Translations under genes and position numbers: made by a program
Assembly: GCA_021018815.1 (NCBI GenBank)
Contig: JAITYX010000065.1
Location: 1,597,001-1,661,000 of the forward strand
Length of the DNA: 64,000 bases
Source: Talinum fruticosum
Taxonomy: Eukaryota; Streptophyta; Magnoliopsida; Caryophyllales; Talinaceae
Direction: 5' to 3'
The notes under the pieces: model-generated
What the model saw: only the letters and a program-made list of their open reading frames with translations
Database searches by the model: none
Told to the model about the DNA's origin: nothing
In this document: positions 34,198 through 46,369 of the stretch, piece after piece
Layout: each line of letters opens with the position of its first letter
How positions within the stretch are numbered: position 1 is the stretch's first letter

Positions 34198-35960
34198 TGG
34201 AGAGTTCGATGAAGGAAGATCTTCCAAGTGGACCACCAAAGTTTAAAGGATCAAATTTTGTACACTCGGAAGAAGCTAATGGAATGCTTTCTACTGGATC
34301 ATGATGAAGAGGTGTGGAACATCATACAACAAGGCAACTATATTCCAATGAAGATGGAAGAAACAAGACTCGTGCCTAAAGTAAAGGTCGAGTACACCAC
34401 TCGAAGAGGCGTAAAAGTTCGTAAAGAACTTTAAGGCTATGAACATTCTGATGTGTGCCATCGCTCGGAGGAATACAACAGAGTATTAGCTTGTGATACA
34501 GCCAAAGAAGTGTGGGACACTCTTGTCAACACATATGAAGGCACAAGCTAAGTCGACAAGTGAAGATAAGCCAATATCTTCACAAGTATGAGCTGTTTAA
34601 GATGGAGCCGAAGAAAACATCACTTAGATGTTCATCCGTTTCACCGAGATTACTAACAATCTCAAATCTCGGGTCGAAAGATTTCCCATGAGGAAATGTG
34701 CAGAAAGATACTAAGAAGCCTGCCTAAGAAAAGATGGGGTCCAAAGGTGACAGCTCTCGAGGAAGCTTAGAACCTCTCTTTATTAAAGCCGGACGAACTT
34801 ATTGGGAAGCTACTCACCCATGAGATCCATCTCGGAAGAAGAGGACACCGAGGTCAACACCAAAAAGAATATTGCATCGAAGGCCTCGTAAAGCGTAAAA
34901 GAAAATCTAAGTTCATTAAACTCGAAGAAGATCCCATGGCACTTATCGCTAGAGGCTTCAAAAGAATGATGAAGCGCAAGAGATGGGATAAACGGTCAAG
35001 AGAAGAGTTCTAAAAGAAAGACGAGAAGGATAGAAAAGGTAAACACTCTTCCCCTTCAAAATTATCTTTAACTAAGAACTTTGGCTGTTTTGAATGTGGC
35101 AGCGAAGAATCATATAGTCAAAGACTTTCCAAGAAGAAAAAGGGATAGAAAGAAGAAGAAGACTATGATGGCCACATGGAGTGATGAAGATTCATCTTCG
35201 GTGTCCGATGGCCCTATCGGATCGAGAAGCCGAATCCGAGTCGATTCCGATCACTCGGACAATGAGGAAACTAATCCTCAGGAGGTTATTGAATATTTCC
35301 TCAAGTTTTCCAAAGTTGATTTAGCTAAATACATCTATACTTTGGAAGAGAAGTCCAATTCGACTCTTCTCGCTTTAAAGAACAACTTGAGTCTATCATT
35401 TCGAGAGCATTTCTTTGAAAAATGAAATAGAAAAACCGAGACTTACTCTAAGAGAACTCAAGACTAGTACTCAATCCAATGAGACCGAGACCGAGTTTGA
35501 GTCACTCGAAGAGAAAATGAGCATCTTAAGCAAAAGCTCAATGAGTCTCAAGAACTTGTTTTGAAATTTACTCAAGGTCGAAAAACCTTGACATGCTCTT
35601 AGGGTCTCAATGTGTCTCCTTCGTAAAAGAAGGACTCGGTTTTAACAAGGAGGAGGAATCCAATTCCTACGAAAATCTTTTCAAAAACGACTCTGAACAG
35701 CTGAAGTTTAGGAAGGCTGAGCATGGTCCCATTCATAAGAATGAAAAGAGGACTAAGCCTAGACCAGCTTGCAAGAGAAAACCTTCTCCACCAGCTTATA
35801 AAAGAAAAGATTTTCAAAAGAAAGAGATACGGACTCAGCTTCTCTAAAAGACAGACTCAAAATCGGACCAAACCCAAAGTTATTCAAATATGGGTTCCCA
35901 AGAGTCTTCTTCCTCGTAAAAGGACCACAAGTAAAGGGAGTTACTGGGTTCGTTAGAGGA
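34198..35960 (+). pseudogene. gag: A2 gag
   Basis: The start ATG near 34,198 (MESSMKEDLPSGPPKFKG) matches A1. Landmarks are MECFLLDHDEEVWNIIQQGN, the RWGPKVTALEEA region, and a CCHC knuckle near 35,083-35,130 that is frameshifted by one base and has its last Cys changed to Phe (HIVKDFPRRK). The Leu-rich segment FLKFSKVDLAKYIYTLEEKS follows, then a Lys-rich tail to about 35,960. Many stops are present. The shared extra base in the knuckle also occurs in A3. Confidence 0.85.
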
Positions 35961-35989
35961 AGTGAGAAAAGTTAGTTTGTTTCGACTTA

Positions 35990-37317
35990 CAGGTGGCTCA
36001 GAAAAGAACAAAAGGACACCGGTACCTAGAGAGTGGATGCTCACGCCACATGTCAAGAAATCTAAGACTCTTTTCCGAGTTAGAAGATTACAAGGGAGGC
36101 AAAGTCACATTTAGAGATGACAAGCAAAGGCAAGATAATTGGGATAGGGAAGATTGAAAAAGGAGACAATCCGGTCAGCCCTGTCTACCTTGTCAAGGGA
36201 TTGAAGTACAATCTACTTAGCATCTCTCAACTATGTGACAAAGGTCAAGAGGTAAGATTTACTAAGACCAACCGCTATATTTCGATGAAACTACCAAGGA
36301 GACTAAGCTCTCGGGTAAGAGATCAGGTAATACCTACACTATTCCTCTTCTCGACCCGAGTAAGAATTTATCTTGTTTAAAAGCCTCTTTACATGATGAT
36401 TCCTGGAGATGGCATCGTAGACTAGGTCATGTTAGCATGCACACCATTAAAAAGCTTGCATCTCATGGTTTAGTTAGAGGATTGCCTAACTGTGCATTTA
36501 AGAAAGATAAAATTTGTGAAGCATGCACAAAAGGAAAACAAGTTAGATCATCTTTCAAATCTCTTAAAACTGCTTTCCACATCCAAGGTGCTTGAAATGT
36601 TGCATATGGACTTATGTGGTGAAATCCCGTGAAGAGCCTCGGAGGTAAATCATATGTACTTGTAATTGTTGATGACTACTTACGATTTACTTGGGTTTGT
36701 TTTCTTAAGCACAAAAATGGAGCATATAGAGAGTTCAGCAAGTCGTGCAAGAAAATTCAAGTTACGTCTCGGACTCGGATCAAAAGAATTCGAACCGACC
36801 TCGGAAGGGAGTTCGACTACTCGAACTTGCAGAGTTCTATGATAAGAATGGTATCTCCCACAACTTCTCAACACTAAGAACTCCTTAACAAAATGGATTA
36901 GTGGAGAGAAAGAACTCGAACTCTTAAAGAAATAGGAAGGACAATGATGATTGAACATGATCGACCTTACTATTTTTGGGCCGAGGTAGTCAACGCAAGC
37001 AAAATATACACCGAATAGATGCCTCATCGGACCCATCCCGAAAAAAATCCATACGAGCTCTACAAAGGGAAGAAACCCAAAATTTCATACTTCAAACCAT
37101 TTGGATATAAGTGTTATGTTAATAACAATGGTAAGGATCACTCGACCAAGTTTGATGAAGGTATTTTTCTTGGTTATTCATCCCATAGTAAAGCATATCG
37201 CATTTTCAATAAAAGAACAAACAAAGTGGAAGAAAGTATCCACATTGTTTCGCAAATGGATCGATTACCCTTCAATAGCCCACAAATGAATTCCCGGTCA
37301 TGAGCACTCGATTCGAT
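35990..37317 (+). pseudogene. IN: A2 protease remnant and integrase
   Basis: Protease traces: the segment after HATCQE (about 36,045) and KGKIIGIGKIEKGDNPVSPV with YLVKGLKYNLLSISQLCDKG at 36,117-36,250. The integrase zinc region reads WRWHRRLGHVSMHTIKKLAS and later CEACTKGKQVRSSFKSL. The core has SYVLVIVDDYLRFTWVCFLK (Asp) and RIRTDLGREFDY (Asp, with the usual His changed to Leu). The Glu segment (about 36,880) is broken by stops. The C-terminal part (37,019-37,303) has KPKISYFKPFGYKCYVNNNG. Coding ends where B begins. Confidence 0.87.
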
Positions 37318-37663
37318 TGTACTCGAAATCCGGCGGCTACTAGAGTCACCGAAAACAGCCACGTCTCAAACTTGAACACCCCTTAGGATAGTGAGTCTAA
37401 CCGTGAGAGAGAGTTGAGGATTTCGGGAAAATCCGAGAGAAGCAACAAATTGTTCGTTTATGTTTTCGCATATATCTTTCCGTATATTCCATTACGGATT
37501 AAATAGAAGAAATCACTCCTATCTTCAATGTTAAGAAGTTGAGTCTATCTCAACTTCATTAGCTATCCCACTTATCCAAGAACCTATCCTGGATAAGTGG
37601 GAGACTCGATTTTAACCGAAATTAACGAGCCTTTAGTGGTCGTTCTATTAACTTCGTCCAACA
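37318..37663 (-). repeat. B 3' LTR (346 bp)
   Basis: In plus coordinates it runs from TGTACTCGAAATCCGG to CGTCCAACA. Its complement starts TGTTGGACG, a common copia LTR start preceded by GTGGGAGC. No second copy is recognised in the window. Confidence 0.65.
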
Positions 37664-37675
37664 GCTCCCACTCGA
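37664..37675 (-). other. B polypurine tract
   Basis: The minus strand reads TCGAGTGGGAGC immediately before TGTTGG, matching the usual copia tract. Confidence 0.75.
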
Positions 37676-38690
37676 CCGCATAAGCCTTAAAAAACCTCTA
37701 ATCCTTTACATCTCCTCATGTTTCATACCGTGAATGAAGCGTGCGACCAAAAAGTAACTAGTAGTGTCATATTAATCACCATTTAACTAAGATGACACTT
37801 TCATAAGGACAACCCCCAAATCATTCAAAGACATCACCCGTGGCATATGTAATCCCTTTATGCCTACTAATATATATGATTATATTCCGAATATAATCGA
37901 TCGGGCTGATATTGTGAATATGAAATGGTTTTCCTTAGCCACTCATGATGTTACATCTTAGTAAGATTACTTTCCTAATGTATTCCGTTGAGCTGTATGT
38001 TTCTATAACTCTTGGAGTGTACATTAAAGTAACAACATCTAACTTAGATTTCACACCATAGTTCTAAGTCAAAGGGAATTGTATTTTGAAACAATAATGT
38101 TTCGGGATCACACAGATGACAAGGAAGGGAAACTATTGTCACTCCATAAGGTCGTCTTTTTAGCACACACAGATACGAAAGTGTGTTATATGATATAACT
38201 CCCACTAAGGTGAGCCTGTCACTTTTATATCATACGAATTACAAGTCCAAGTTTTTCCCAAAAAGTGACTCGGAGTCACTGGATTAGCTCACTCAACGTA
38301 ATCCCGACACTTAAATTCGGCTAAAAGGCTTCAATATAAGGTTGTGTTATATTCGATTTTTCTCAAATCTCATCTTGGACTTACTAAGGCGACTATTCAT
38401 GTATATTTTTCATACTATCCGAGTACGAAAAATTCATCAATATTGCACACCTAGTGCCAATATGATTTTAGTCTCATCCTAACCGTTACTCAAGCGTTAG
38501 TGTTGATTATTTGTGTGATAAGATAATCGGACGCCTAGTGACATTCAGATGTGCCAAATCATGCAACCAAAAAATTATGAACATTCAAAGAAAAACAAAC
38601 ACTAATCTTTATTTCAATGAAAAAGTTCATCTAAATGTATGTTCAAAAACCAAAAATACAAGATGTTTCAAATGACTACACTCTACGAAG
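37676..38690 (-). other. B 3' untranslated region
   Basis: About 1 kb lies between the end of RNase H and the polypurine tract. I see no frame above 60 codons or structure in it. Confidence 0.5.
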
Positions 38691-39400
38691 ACCTAAACTC
38701 ATCATATGAGTTTTGAACACATCTCTAGGAGTTGGTTTAGTCAAAGGATCAACGATCATCTTGTTAGTAGATAAATATTTGACAACAATCTCTTTCAACT
38801 TTATAGCGTCCCTCACAAAGTGATAACGCCTTTTAATATGCTTAGCCTTCCTGTGAAACTTAGGATCCTTAGCATATTAAATGGCAGCAGTGTTATTGCA
38901 CCACATCTCGACAGGATCGCCAACTCTTGGAGAAAGGTTGACATCCTGAGAAAGCTCCTTAGCCGATTGCCTCCTGAGTGGCAAGGCAACTAGCGACATA
39001 TTCCGCTTCCATAGTTGACTGAGCTATGTAGTCTTTCTTCTTACTCGCACCAAGATATGGCTCCCCCACCAAGGGTAAAAATGTATCCCGAGGTTGACTT
39101 GGACTCATCCAGGTCACCGCCCCAATCTGCATGTGAGTATCCCCTCGGCTTTAGGTCCCCTCGTTGATAACAAAGTACCACGTCGGTAGTTCCACGAAGA
39201 TAGCGCATTATTCTTTTCACGGCTTGCCGATGAGCGGGTCCCGGTTGTTTTGGTAACGACTAACCAATCCAATCGTGAAGCAAATGTCGGCCGTGTACAT
39301 AACATGGCATACATTAAGCTTCCTATCGCACTAGCGTAGGGAACACTACTCATATTCTCGCTTTTATTTATCTGTTTTAGGACATTGCTCATGACTCAAA
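38691..39400 (-). pseudogene. RH: B RNase H domain
   Basis: The minus-strand end reads MIVDPLTKPTPRDVFKTHM near 38,690-38,760. Upstream is SSVPYASAIGSLMYAMLCTR (about 39,310-39,370), the conserved copia segment at the end of RT, and the TIAQSTMEAEYVA-type site near 39,000. Several frameshifts are present. Confidence 0.82.
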
Positions 39401-40270
39401 GTAAGACCCTTATCGACGGGAGCGTCAACGGGTTTAGAATTTTGCATCCGAAAACGTTCCAAGACTTTCTCGATATATGCCTTCCGACATAAACCAAGAA
39501 GCTTTTTAGAACGGTTCCTCGATTATTTCCACACCAAGGACATACTTGGCTTCACCCATGTCTTTCATCTCGAATACGGAAGACAACCACTTCTTAGTAG
39601 CATTGATCATTTCCAGGTTGTTTCCAGCCAGTAGTATGTCATCAACGTACAATGTAAGGAACATAATCCGTACTTTTGTCCTCTTGGCATATACACAATG
39701 GTCTTCTGAAACCATGGTTAAGCCATACGAAGTAATAGCTTCATGGAATCTAAAGTACCATGATCCGGAAGACTCGTTTAAGACCATATATAGATCTTTT
39801 AAGACGACAAACTTTGTTCTCTTGTCCATTTGATAAGAAACCAATAGGTTGATCCATATAAATATCCTCCTCTAGGTTACCATTGAGAAAGGCAGTCTTT
39901 ACATCCATCCGGACTAACTCCAAGTCCAAATGAGCAACCAGGGGCTAGAAGTAGGCGAATAGAGGCCATTCTCACCACAGGAGAAAAAGTCTCTTCATAA
40001 TCTACACCTTCAACTTGTGTAAAACCTTTCTCCACTAATCGGGCCTTGAACTTATGAATTGATCTATCCGCTCGACGTTTAACCTTGAAAACCCACTTGT
40101 TTCTAATGGCCTTACGTCCGGAAGGAAGATCAACCAGTTCCCAAACTTCATTCTTTGCCATTGAGTCCAACTCATCTCTCATGGATTCCATCAATTCTGT
40201 ATGATTTGGTGAGTTTATAGCCTCTACATAAGAGGTTGGCTCTTCTATTTCCAGGGGCATGCAAAAGAAG
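39401..40270 (-). pseudogene. RT: B reverse transcriptase
   Basis: The frame 39,877-40,260 has MRDELDSMAKNEVWELVDLP, NKWVFKVKRRADRSIHKFKA and VDYEETFSPVVRMASIRLLL. The frame 39,506-39,844 carries FLTLYVDDILLAGNNLEM (catalytic YVDD intact, about 39,625-39,640) and FEMKDMGEAKYVLGVEI. A frameshift lies between the two near 39,870. It is the best kept domain of B. Confidence 0.9.
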
Positions 40271-40292
40271 ATGTCCTCTTTAATTTGAAAAA

Positions 40293-41480
40293 TTATCGGG
40301 GAACTTTTCCTCGCTCGCTCCTTCGAATAATTTTAGGACTCGGTTCTCTTGTCTCGACTAGGCTTAGGATCCCTCCCTCTTTTCTTTTAAGGTGTGGGAC
40401 TCTGAGTAATAGGAGAATCTCTCCCACTAATCCCTTGGGATGTGGATGAGGGTTCATGAGAAGGAGGACCGACCTCGTGATTAGAAACTGGAGATTGAGG
40501 ACGTTCCTCATTCTCTTGTTGGATCTCATGTGTAGACACATTTCCATCATTAGAGATAGTGGGACCTTTCCCACTATCTCTATTGTCTGGTGGAAAACTA
40601 TTATCCTCGGTGACATGATGAGTGTACAAATCCTCCCCCTCACCGAGAGATAATTGTTGTAACTCATACAACTCTAAGTCCTTCTTAATTTCACCAATAC
40701 TTGGGAACTCATTCTCAAGAAAATCGACATTTTCGGATTCTATTTCCTTCATGCCACCGAGTTGGATGTTCTCCATACATGACATATCCTTTTGAATTTT
40801 CCGAATACTTGATGAACACCATTTTTGTAGCTCTAGGACCAATTTTCCCATGTTGATGAGTTGGGTTATGCACATAGCCAACCGAACCCCACCGGCGTAA
40901 GTGCTCCAAGATGGGCTTTCTACCATTCCACAACTCATATGAGTGATTGAAACACTCTTACTAGGCAATCGGTTCAGGATGTAAGTTGCCGTAAGCAACC
41001 CATCCCCCAAAAGCTAATTGGCAAATTAGCTTGGGCCATCATTGTCCTGACCTTGTCAAGTAATGTTCGATTCAGTCGCTCGGCAACACCATTTTGTTGA
41101 GGAGTGCCAGGAATCATAAGTTGCCTGCGTATGCCCTTTTCCTCATAAAACCCTTTGAACATATCGAAAGGTATTCACGACCATGATCGATGCGAAGAGA
41201 CTTTACTCTACGCTCCAATCTATTTTCTACTTCCGCTACGAAGCGTTTGAACATATCTAAAGCTTCATAACGATGTGATAAAAGGTTCACATACCCATAA
41301 TGTGAATAGTCGTCTATTAAAGTGAGAAAATAACTAGCACCATGACGTGCTTTGATATTCATAGGTCCACATATGTCGAGTGAATAAGTTCTAAGGGATG
41401 TGACGCCCTAGAAACCTTACCGAAAGGCTTCTTGGTCGCCTTACCAGCTAAGCGTGGCTCACATCTAGGCAACCTAACCT
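40293..41480 (-). pseudogene. IN: B integrase and linker
   Basis: The core shows GASYFLTLIDDYSHYGYVNL (Asp), VKSLRIDHGREYLS (Asp) and IPGTPQQNGVAERLNRTLLD (Glu) across two frames at 40,974-41,362. The C-terminal part reads TATYILNRLPSKSV and YSENSKGYVMYGEH. A Ser/Pro/Glu-rich linker to RT follows (40,387-40,700). All three catalytic residues can be read, but in different frames. Confidence 0.88.
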
Positions 41481-41524
41481 TAGTGAGCCGGTCTAGAAGA
41501 CCTTCTTTTGCTAGTCTAGTCATT

Positions 41525-42033
41525 CTATCTTGGCCAATATAACCGAGTCTTCCATGCCATTAACTGATTCGAATTGGAATCAACAAATGAAACTAATGCG
41601 GAATTATCATAGCAAACGTTTAAATCCAAAGCAGAGAAATTGTTTTGAAAACTTGAATGGCCAAACAAATTGCCACCATAATAGATCTCTAAACCATCTT
41701 CTTTTGAAACAAGCCGAAAACCTACGTTAACTAAGGAGATAAAGGAAATAAGGGAACATTGCACCCTAGGTGCATAGAGAGCATCTAGTAGAACTTATTT
41801 CCTCCACGTAGCTTGGGCTTATATGTTCCCACACCGAGAACGTCTTCAATTGTACCATTCCCTAATGTCACGGTTTGTATGCCCACCGGATAAGGGTGAA
41901 ACTCTACAAACCCAACTCGGTCTTGAACTATGTGCTTGCTTGCTCCCGAGTCTACAATCCAATTAGGAAGAGAATTAGCAACTAATGCATGGGAACAAAC
42001 AAATAATTTAGTGACTTTAATGGAGGGGGTCAC
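41525..42033 (-). pseudogene. pro: B protease and GAG-pre-integrase region
   Basis: The frame 41,785-42,033 has NWIVDSGASKHIVQDRVGF, an intact DSGA active site, then TVTLGNGTIEDVLGVGTYK. The region 41,525-41,764 (LVSKEDGLEIYYGGNLFGHS) is the poorly conserved stretch before the integrase zinc site. Confidence 0.85.
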
Positions 42034-42039
42034 CTTTTA

Positions 42040-42339
42040 AGGCTCGGGACAATCCCTAGCATAGTGACCCTTCTTTCCACAATTGTAACACTTCACACGT
42101 GCCATGACTTTCTCTTTGTTGCCCTTAGCCTTATGTTGTTTCTTGGCATTTCCACCGTAGGCCCAGGTTTCTTAGAGGGATGAGAACTTTTCTTCTTCCC
42201 TCATTTGAACTTGTTGCCCTTAGGTTTGTTTCCTTTGGCAACTAATGCAGCAGGAATAGGAGCAGGAGCATGTGACTTCATGCGATCCTCTTCAAGTTCG
42301 AGATGACGAACAATATCGTTCATATTCTAGAGATGATCA
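42040..42339 (-). pseudogene. gag: B gag, C-terminal part with zinc knuckle
   Basis: The minus strand reads MARVKCYNCGKKGHYARDC at about 42,048-42,104, a complete CX2CX4HX4C nucleocapsid knuckle. Upstream is NDIVRHLELEEDRMKSHAP (about 42,270-42,330) up to the A3 insertion at 42,339. It continues the gag that starts at 52,648. Confidence 0.88.
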
Positions 42340-42344
42340 CTATG
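42340..42344. repeat. Target site duplication of A3 (CTATG, partner 52081-52085)
   Basis: CTATG borders TGAAGGTTTGC on the left and follows GTCTTCA on the right. B gag reads on across the site when A3 is removed. Confidence 0.95.
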
Positions 42345-43444
42345 TGAAGGTTTGCTCTCGGAGAAGCTAAGTCACCCTAGAGGGGGTGAATAGGGTTGTG
42401 AGGAAATTCGTACAAGTTAAGCACTAGATATGACTCGAGGAGAATGAGAGTCAAGAATGAACTCGGAAAAACACTCGACTCGGAGTTAAGAGGATGATGA
42501 AGATACTGATTGGACAGAACATTAAATGCATGCGAGTCCGGATTGGACTCGAAATGTATCAACTCATAAATTACGTGGAAACCCTCCTGGGGCAGCAAAC
42601 CACGAGACCGTGCTAATCCAAGCACGAAGTCAAATCCACTATTTTGAATCCATAAAATACGAGTAGAATGACTCAACCAGAGTTGCTCCCTTTGACAACT
42701 CCTTACAAGTTTTTCCTAGACTCATAAATTCCCTTATTCGATCTAGTACTTCCTAACCGAGATAACCTTTACAGCTAGGAACAACTAAGCTGAGTTAACC
42801 CTTACAGCTCAGTCAAGGGACCTTACTCGGAAAGTAAGAATAAGTGTTTGTAAAAATTACAAGACCTTACAACTCGGAGATTATTAAATATAGAGTTGGA
42901 GTTGTAAGTAGAAGATTGAGTATGAATACAAAGACTTTTGCTCAAGTATGTGTATTGATAGTTGGTTTAGCAACTTCAAGTCTTGAATGTTGGCTTCTAT
43001 TTATAGATGACCGAGCGGATTAGCCCTTGTGACCATCTTCTAATTGGAAGTCCTTTGTGACCGTTGTAATGGATTTTTGAGTCACTCGGAAAATATCCGT
43101 TGAGGTGTGAATGTTGGGCAACGGCTCTTGACTTCTTTGGAAGTCCCAATTCACTCGGTGGTGTCTTGAAAAGTAAGGTAGAAACCACCGTTAAGCTTAG
43201 CGTTGCAGATTTCTAGTTTTGGAAACGGACAACTTTGACACGGTGTCCGGGCCTTGGTCATAAGTGGAGAAAGCCTTGTCTGCTGGTGATTTGACGTTTT
43301 GAAGCTAGGTTACTTTTGTAATTCAAAAATAGGATAGCCTCGTTTGAATAACCTACAAAAGTAAATCAATTTGGTTCTCAAAGTATAAAATATTGATTCT
43401 TTGATAGAACTCATAATGATATATATGTAAATTCCGAGTCTTCA
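42345..43444 (-). repeat. A3 3' LTR (1100 bp)
   Basis: It runs from TGAAGGTTTGCTCTCGG to CCGAGTCTTCA and is followed by the polypurine tract at 43,445-43,457 (minus strand CAAAAAGGGGAGAT). A minus-strand TATA box CTATAAATA lies at 42,998-43,006. Confidence 0.95.
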
Positions 43445-43984
43445 ATCTCCCCTTTTTGATGAAAGGCCTTCCATACTTGGACAAAACTTTGTTAGTGATA
43501 CGGATCTCGATTTTTCAATCTTGCTCGGAAAATAAGTTAGTAAGATGTGATAAAATTGAGTTCTATTAGAGCACATCTATCTATTAGAGCAAATAAATTG
43601 AGATTTCATAACAAGAGCTAAGGTATCGTAGTAAGAAAAATACCGATAGACAAATTAATGATTGGAGGCCGATAGCAGGATTACTAACAAAATTTCATTA
43701 TAAAAACTCGTAAATAATAGACTCGAAGTAATTGCATCAAGCGAGTAAACTCGGAGATAGTGCAACTCGGAAATTATTAATGAAATGCATTATAATTAAA
43801 GGCAAAGAGTTTACACAAAAGAGGGTGAGAGAAACTCCCCTAAACAAGATAAAAAATTTTCTAACTATTCTCCCCTTGCCTTTCAGACAAAAACAAAAAG
43901 AGGAAGAATGTATCAATTAGATACGGAATTGATGTCCGGACAAAAAAAACATAAAAAACGAGAAAAGAAAACTAAGACGGAGGG

Positions 43985-45584
43985 GATGGAGCAGCCTAAG
44001 TGGAAGATGAAGGATGAGTAGTGCGCCTGCGCCGATAAGATCTTGAAGATGTAGTTGAACACGGCGGGGGCAGCACTGGGATTTCGGCATCGGCTCGGTC
44101 CCGAGTGGCCGACCCGAACGAGGTCTTCCAGAGGCTCATCCTCCCGGAACTCGACTGCTGGAGGGGTGTGCTTAGGCCGACCAGCGGCCGACTAACCATG
44201 GTCGGCAGGGTCTTCGACCCACTCGGACTCACCGTCCGAGCCGATCACTCGAGTTGCATTTCTAGAGCACCCCGACCCTCGCCTTCGCTCCGTGCTCTGC
44301 CTCTTCTTTCTCCCTTTCCTTAGATGGAGCTGCCTCGGTCGCGAGCTCCGCTTCTTCACCTTCTTCTTCTTCTTCTTCCTCTTCGAGGATGATTTGGCCG
44401 GACTCGAGGATTCAAAGGTGTCTAAGTTGACAGGATCTTGAGCCGCCTTTGAGCGCCTCTCCGAAGGAGCTCAATCAGCTCCCTCTCGCTCCTTAACCAA
44501 AGCCTTCATCTCAAGTAGCACATCCTGCTGTTCTCGGATTTGGGATTGGGCTGTTTTACGGTTAATGGTCATAGACCGAAGGACAGTCTTGAATGACCGC
44601 AGGATGTCCTTGAACTCGGTGGACATCGAGGAGATCTTGTCCATGAAAGTAGTGGACAAGGTAGAAGAGATGATATGAGAAACACCAGAGGTGGAGGCAC
44701 CACCAGCTGGAAAGGGTAGAGAGAGAAGGGGCCGACTTTGAGTCCGATGCGGAGAAGGTGGCCTCGGCTTCGAGTCGTGGACCCGGACACCCGGTTGGGT
44801 TTCCTAGTATCCATACCCAAGAAGTTCCTTTTGCCAACTACTATGGCAGCCTCAAAAACAGCGTTAGGATCCGAGGGAAGAGGAATTTTAAACTGTTTGA
44901 AGATGAGGGTAAGAAGAGCCCCGAAAGGAAGAGGGGTGGTCTTCTTGTTCGAGTTTGAGCCGACACAGCTGCCATTTGCTCGATTATGGAGGGAAAGAGG
45001 TCTACTTCGTAGCCCTCTAGAATATTGAAAAGAGCTTTGAGATGCTTGGAGTTGGGGTTCTCCTTCCTAGAATGTTGTGAGAAGAAGGTTCTCATCAGCG
45101 AGAAACACGTAAGACGAGCTTCGACTTTAGTGGGGTCACAGAGAAGTTTTTGCGTGACCCGTGGAATTCTTTAGCATACTTCTCAAAGAAGTCATCAAGC
45201 AAACTCGTTGAAAGGTATGGGGTTGTTGTTCAAGCAAAGAGAGGATACTTTGAAAAGTCAATGGAGGAGGGAAGTATTGATGCAAACGGTAATGTTACGA
45301 ACGCGTGAGGTGAGGATACCCTCGAGCTAGAAAGATGAGTGTAAAACTTAGAGACGAGTTCGAGGTAAATGAACTCGCTAAAACAAAGAAAATTGTAGAC
45401 CCCAGTGGATTAGATGTGACGCAACCACAAAAATTTTGTGGTGGGAAAGAACTTATCATCCAAGTGTGAGATGCTTCGGGTGACAAGAGGTTTGGAAGGA
45501 TTGGAGGGACTTTCTTGGCTTTTAGTACATGGTTTCTTGGTTGCAGTAACCAAGAAAATCGAGGCGAGAACCTCTTTTCGGCAT
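43985..45584 (-). pseudogene. A3 ORF3
   Basis: ATG at 45,584 opens MPKRGSRLDFLG and is then frameshifted. Conserved parts follow in order: LDDKFFPTTKFLWLRHI (about 45,410-45,465), PSIIEQMAAVSAQTRTRR (44,841-45,095), a segment corresponding to KKELLGYGY, the helical SSMSTEFKDILRSFKTVLRS with TINRKTAQSQIREQQDVLLE (44,471-44,659), and a Ser/Glu-rich tail encoded near 44,330-44,420. Length is about 530 codons if the frameshifts are ignored. No homologue function is known to me. It lies downstream of RNase H and upstream of the PPT, the place of the SIRE env-like ORF, but no hydrophobic membrane segment is seen. Confidence 0.72.
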
Positions 45585-45828
45585 TTTGATGTAGAAAAGA
45601 GAAAAAGATGAGCTTTTGAGAGAGATAGAGAGAGAAAGCTTGAGGAGAATGAAGAAGAAAAGAGTAGAAGAAGAGAGAGCTGAGAACAATAGAGCTTACT
45701 TGAGATGTTCTTCACTAAGCTTGAGATCACCGAGCATTGCTTTGATCGTAGAGAGCTTGTTCTCGAAGAATTAATTGCGAGAGTGAAAGTAAGCGAAGAG
45801 TAGAGTATCGAAATGAAGGAGAATACGA

Positions 45829-46100
45829 GTTATTTATAGAGAAATAAGTGTCCTTCAGCATCCGTTCGACTCGGCTCCTCGCCGGTCACCTCCGACCGGT
45901 GTGATTGTTCTCTTCTCCAACGGTTAGAATTCCAAGCAGTTGTCTCCCAACGGCTAGTTGTCGCGCTATTTATAGAGAAGTAAGTGTCCTTCGAGATCCG
46001 TTCGACTCGGCTCCTCGCGGTCACCTCGATCGGTGTGACTGTTCTCTTCTCTAACGGTTAGAATTCCAGCAGCTTGTCTCCCAAGGGCTAGTTGTCTTAT
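45829..46100 (-). repeat. Tandem duplication (136 bp) of the ORF3 promoter-like segment
   Basis: The segments 45,829-45,964 and 45,965-46,100 are near copies: both hold TATTTATAGAGAA, AGTGTCCTTC, GATCCGTTCGACTCGGCTCC-like and GGTTAGAATTCC. Each contains CTATAAATA on the minus strand. Confidence 0.9.
45831..45839 (-). promoter_or_regulatory. TATA-like box upstream of A3 ORF3, proximal copy
   Basis: The minus strand reads CTATAAATA 247 bp before the ORF3 ATG, followed by a CT-rich leader. The distal duplicate is at 45,967-45,975. CCGTTGG/CCGTTGA motifs (MYB-core like) lie just upstream. Confidence 0.55.
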
Positions 46101-46369
46101 CACAACGTGAGAGAGAGAAAGAGAAAAAAATTTAAGATAAATTCCGAAATTCTCCACTTGTCAAGAGATGATTTCGGAAGTTTGATGTCCATTTTTCTCA
46201 AAATCTGAGTCCGACTCGGCTAAGTTTATGAGTGACTCGAAACCGCAAACAAATAACAACTCTTAGGTCAGTATCACCTGGATCAATCGAACTAATGATT
46301 ATTAAGGAAAGTAAGCACAAAGCAAAAAAAAAAAAATTAATTATGCATTAATCATGCCAAGCTCATTCC

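Noticed and set aside
37300..37330. GGTCA or ACTCGA as target duplication for element B
   Set aside because: The copies near 54,310 and 54,460 are not next to a CA terminus and no LTR copy abuts them.
39546..39833. Plus-strand frame of 95 codons
   Set aside because: It is antisense to the B reverse transcriptase including the YVDD box.
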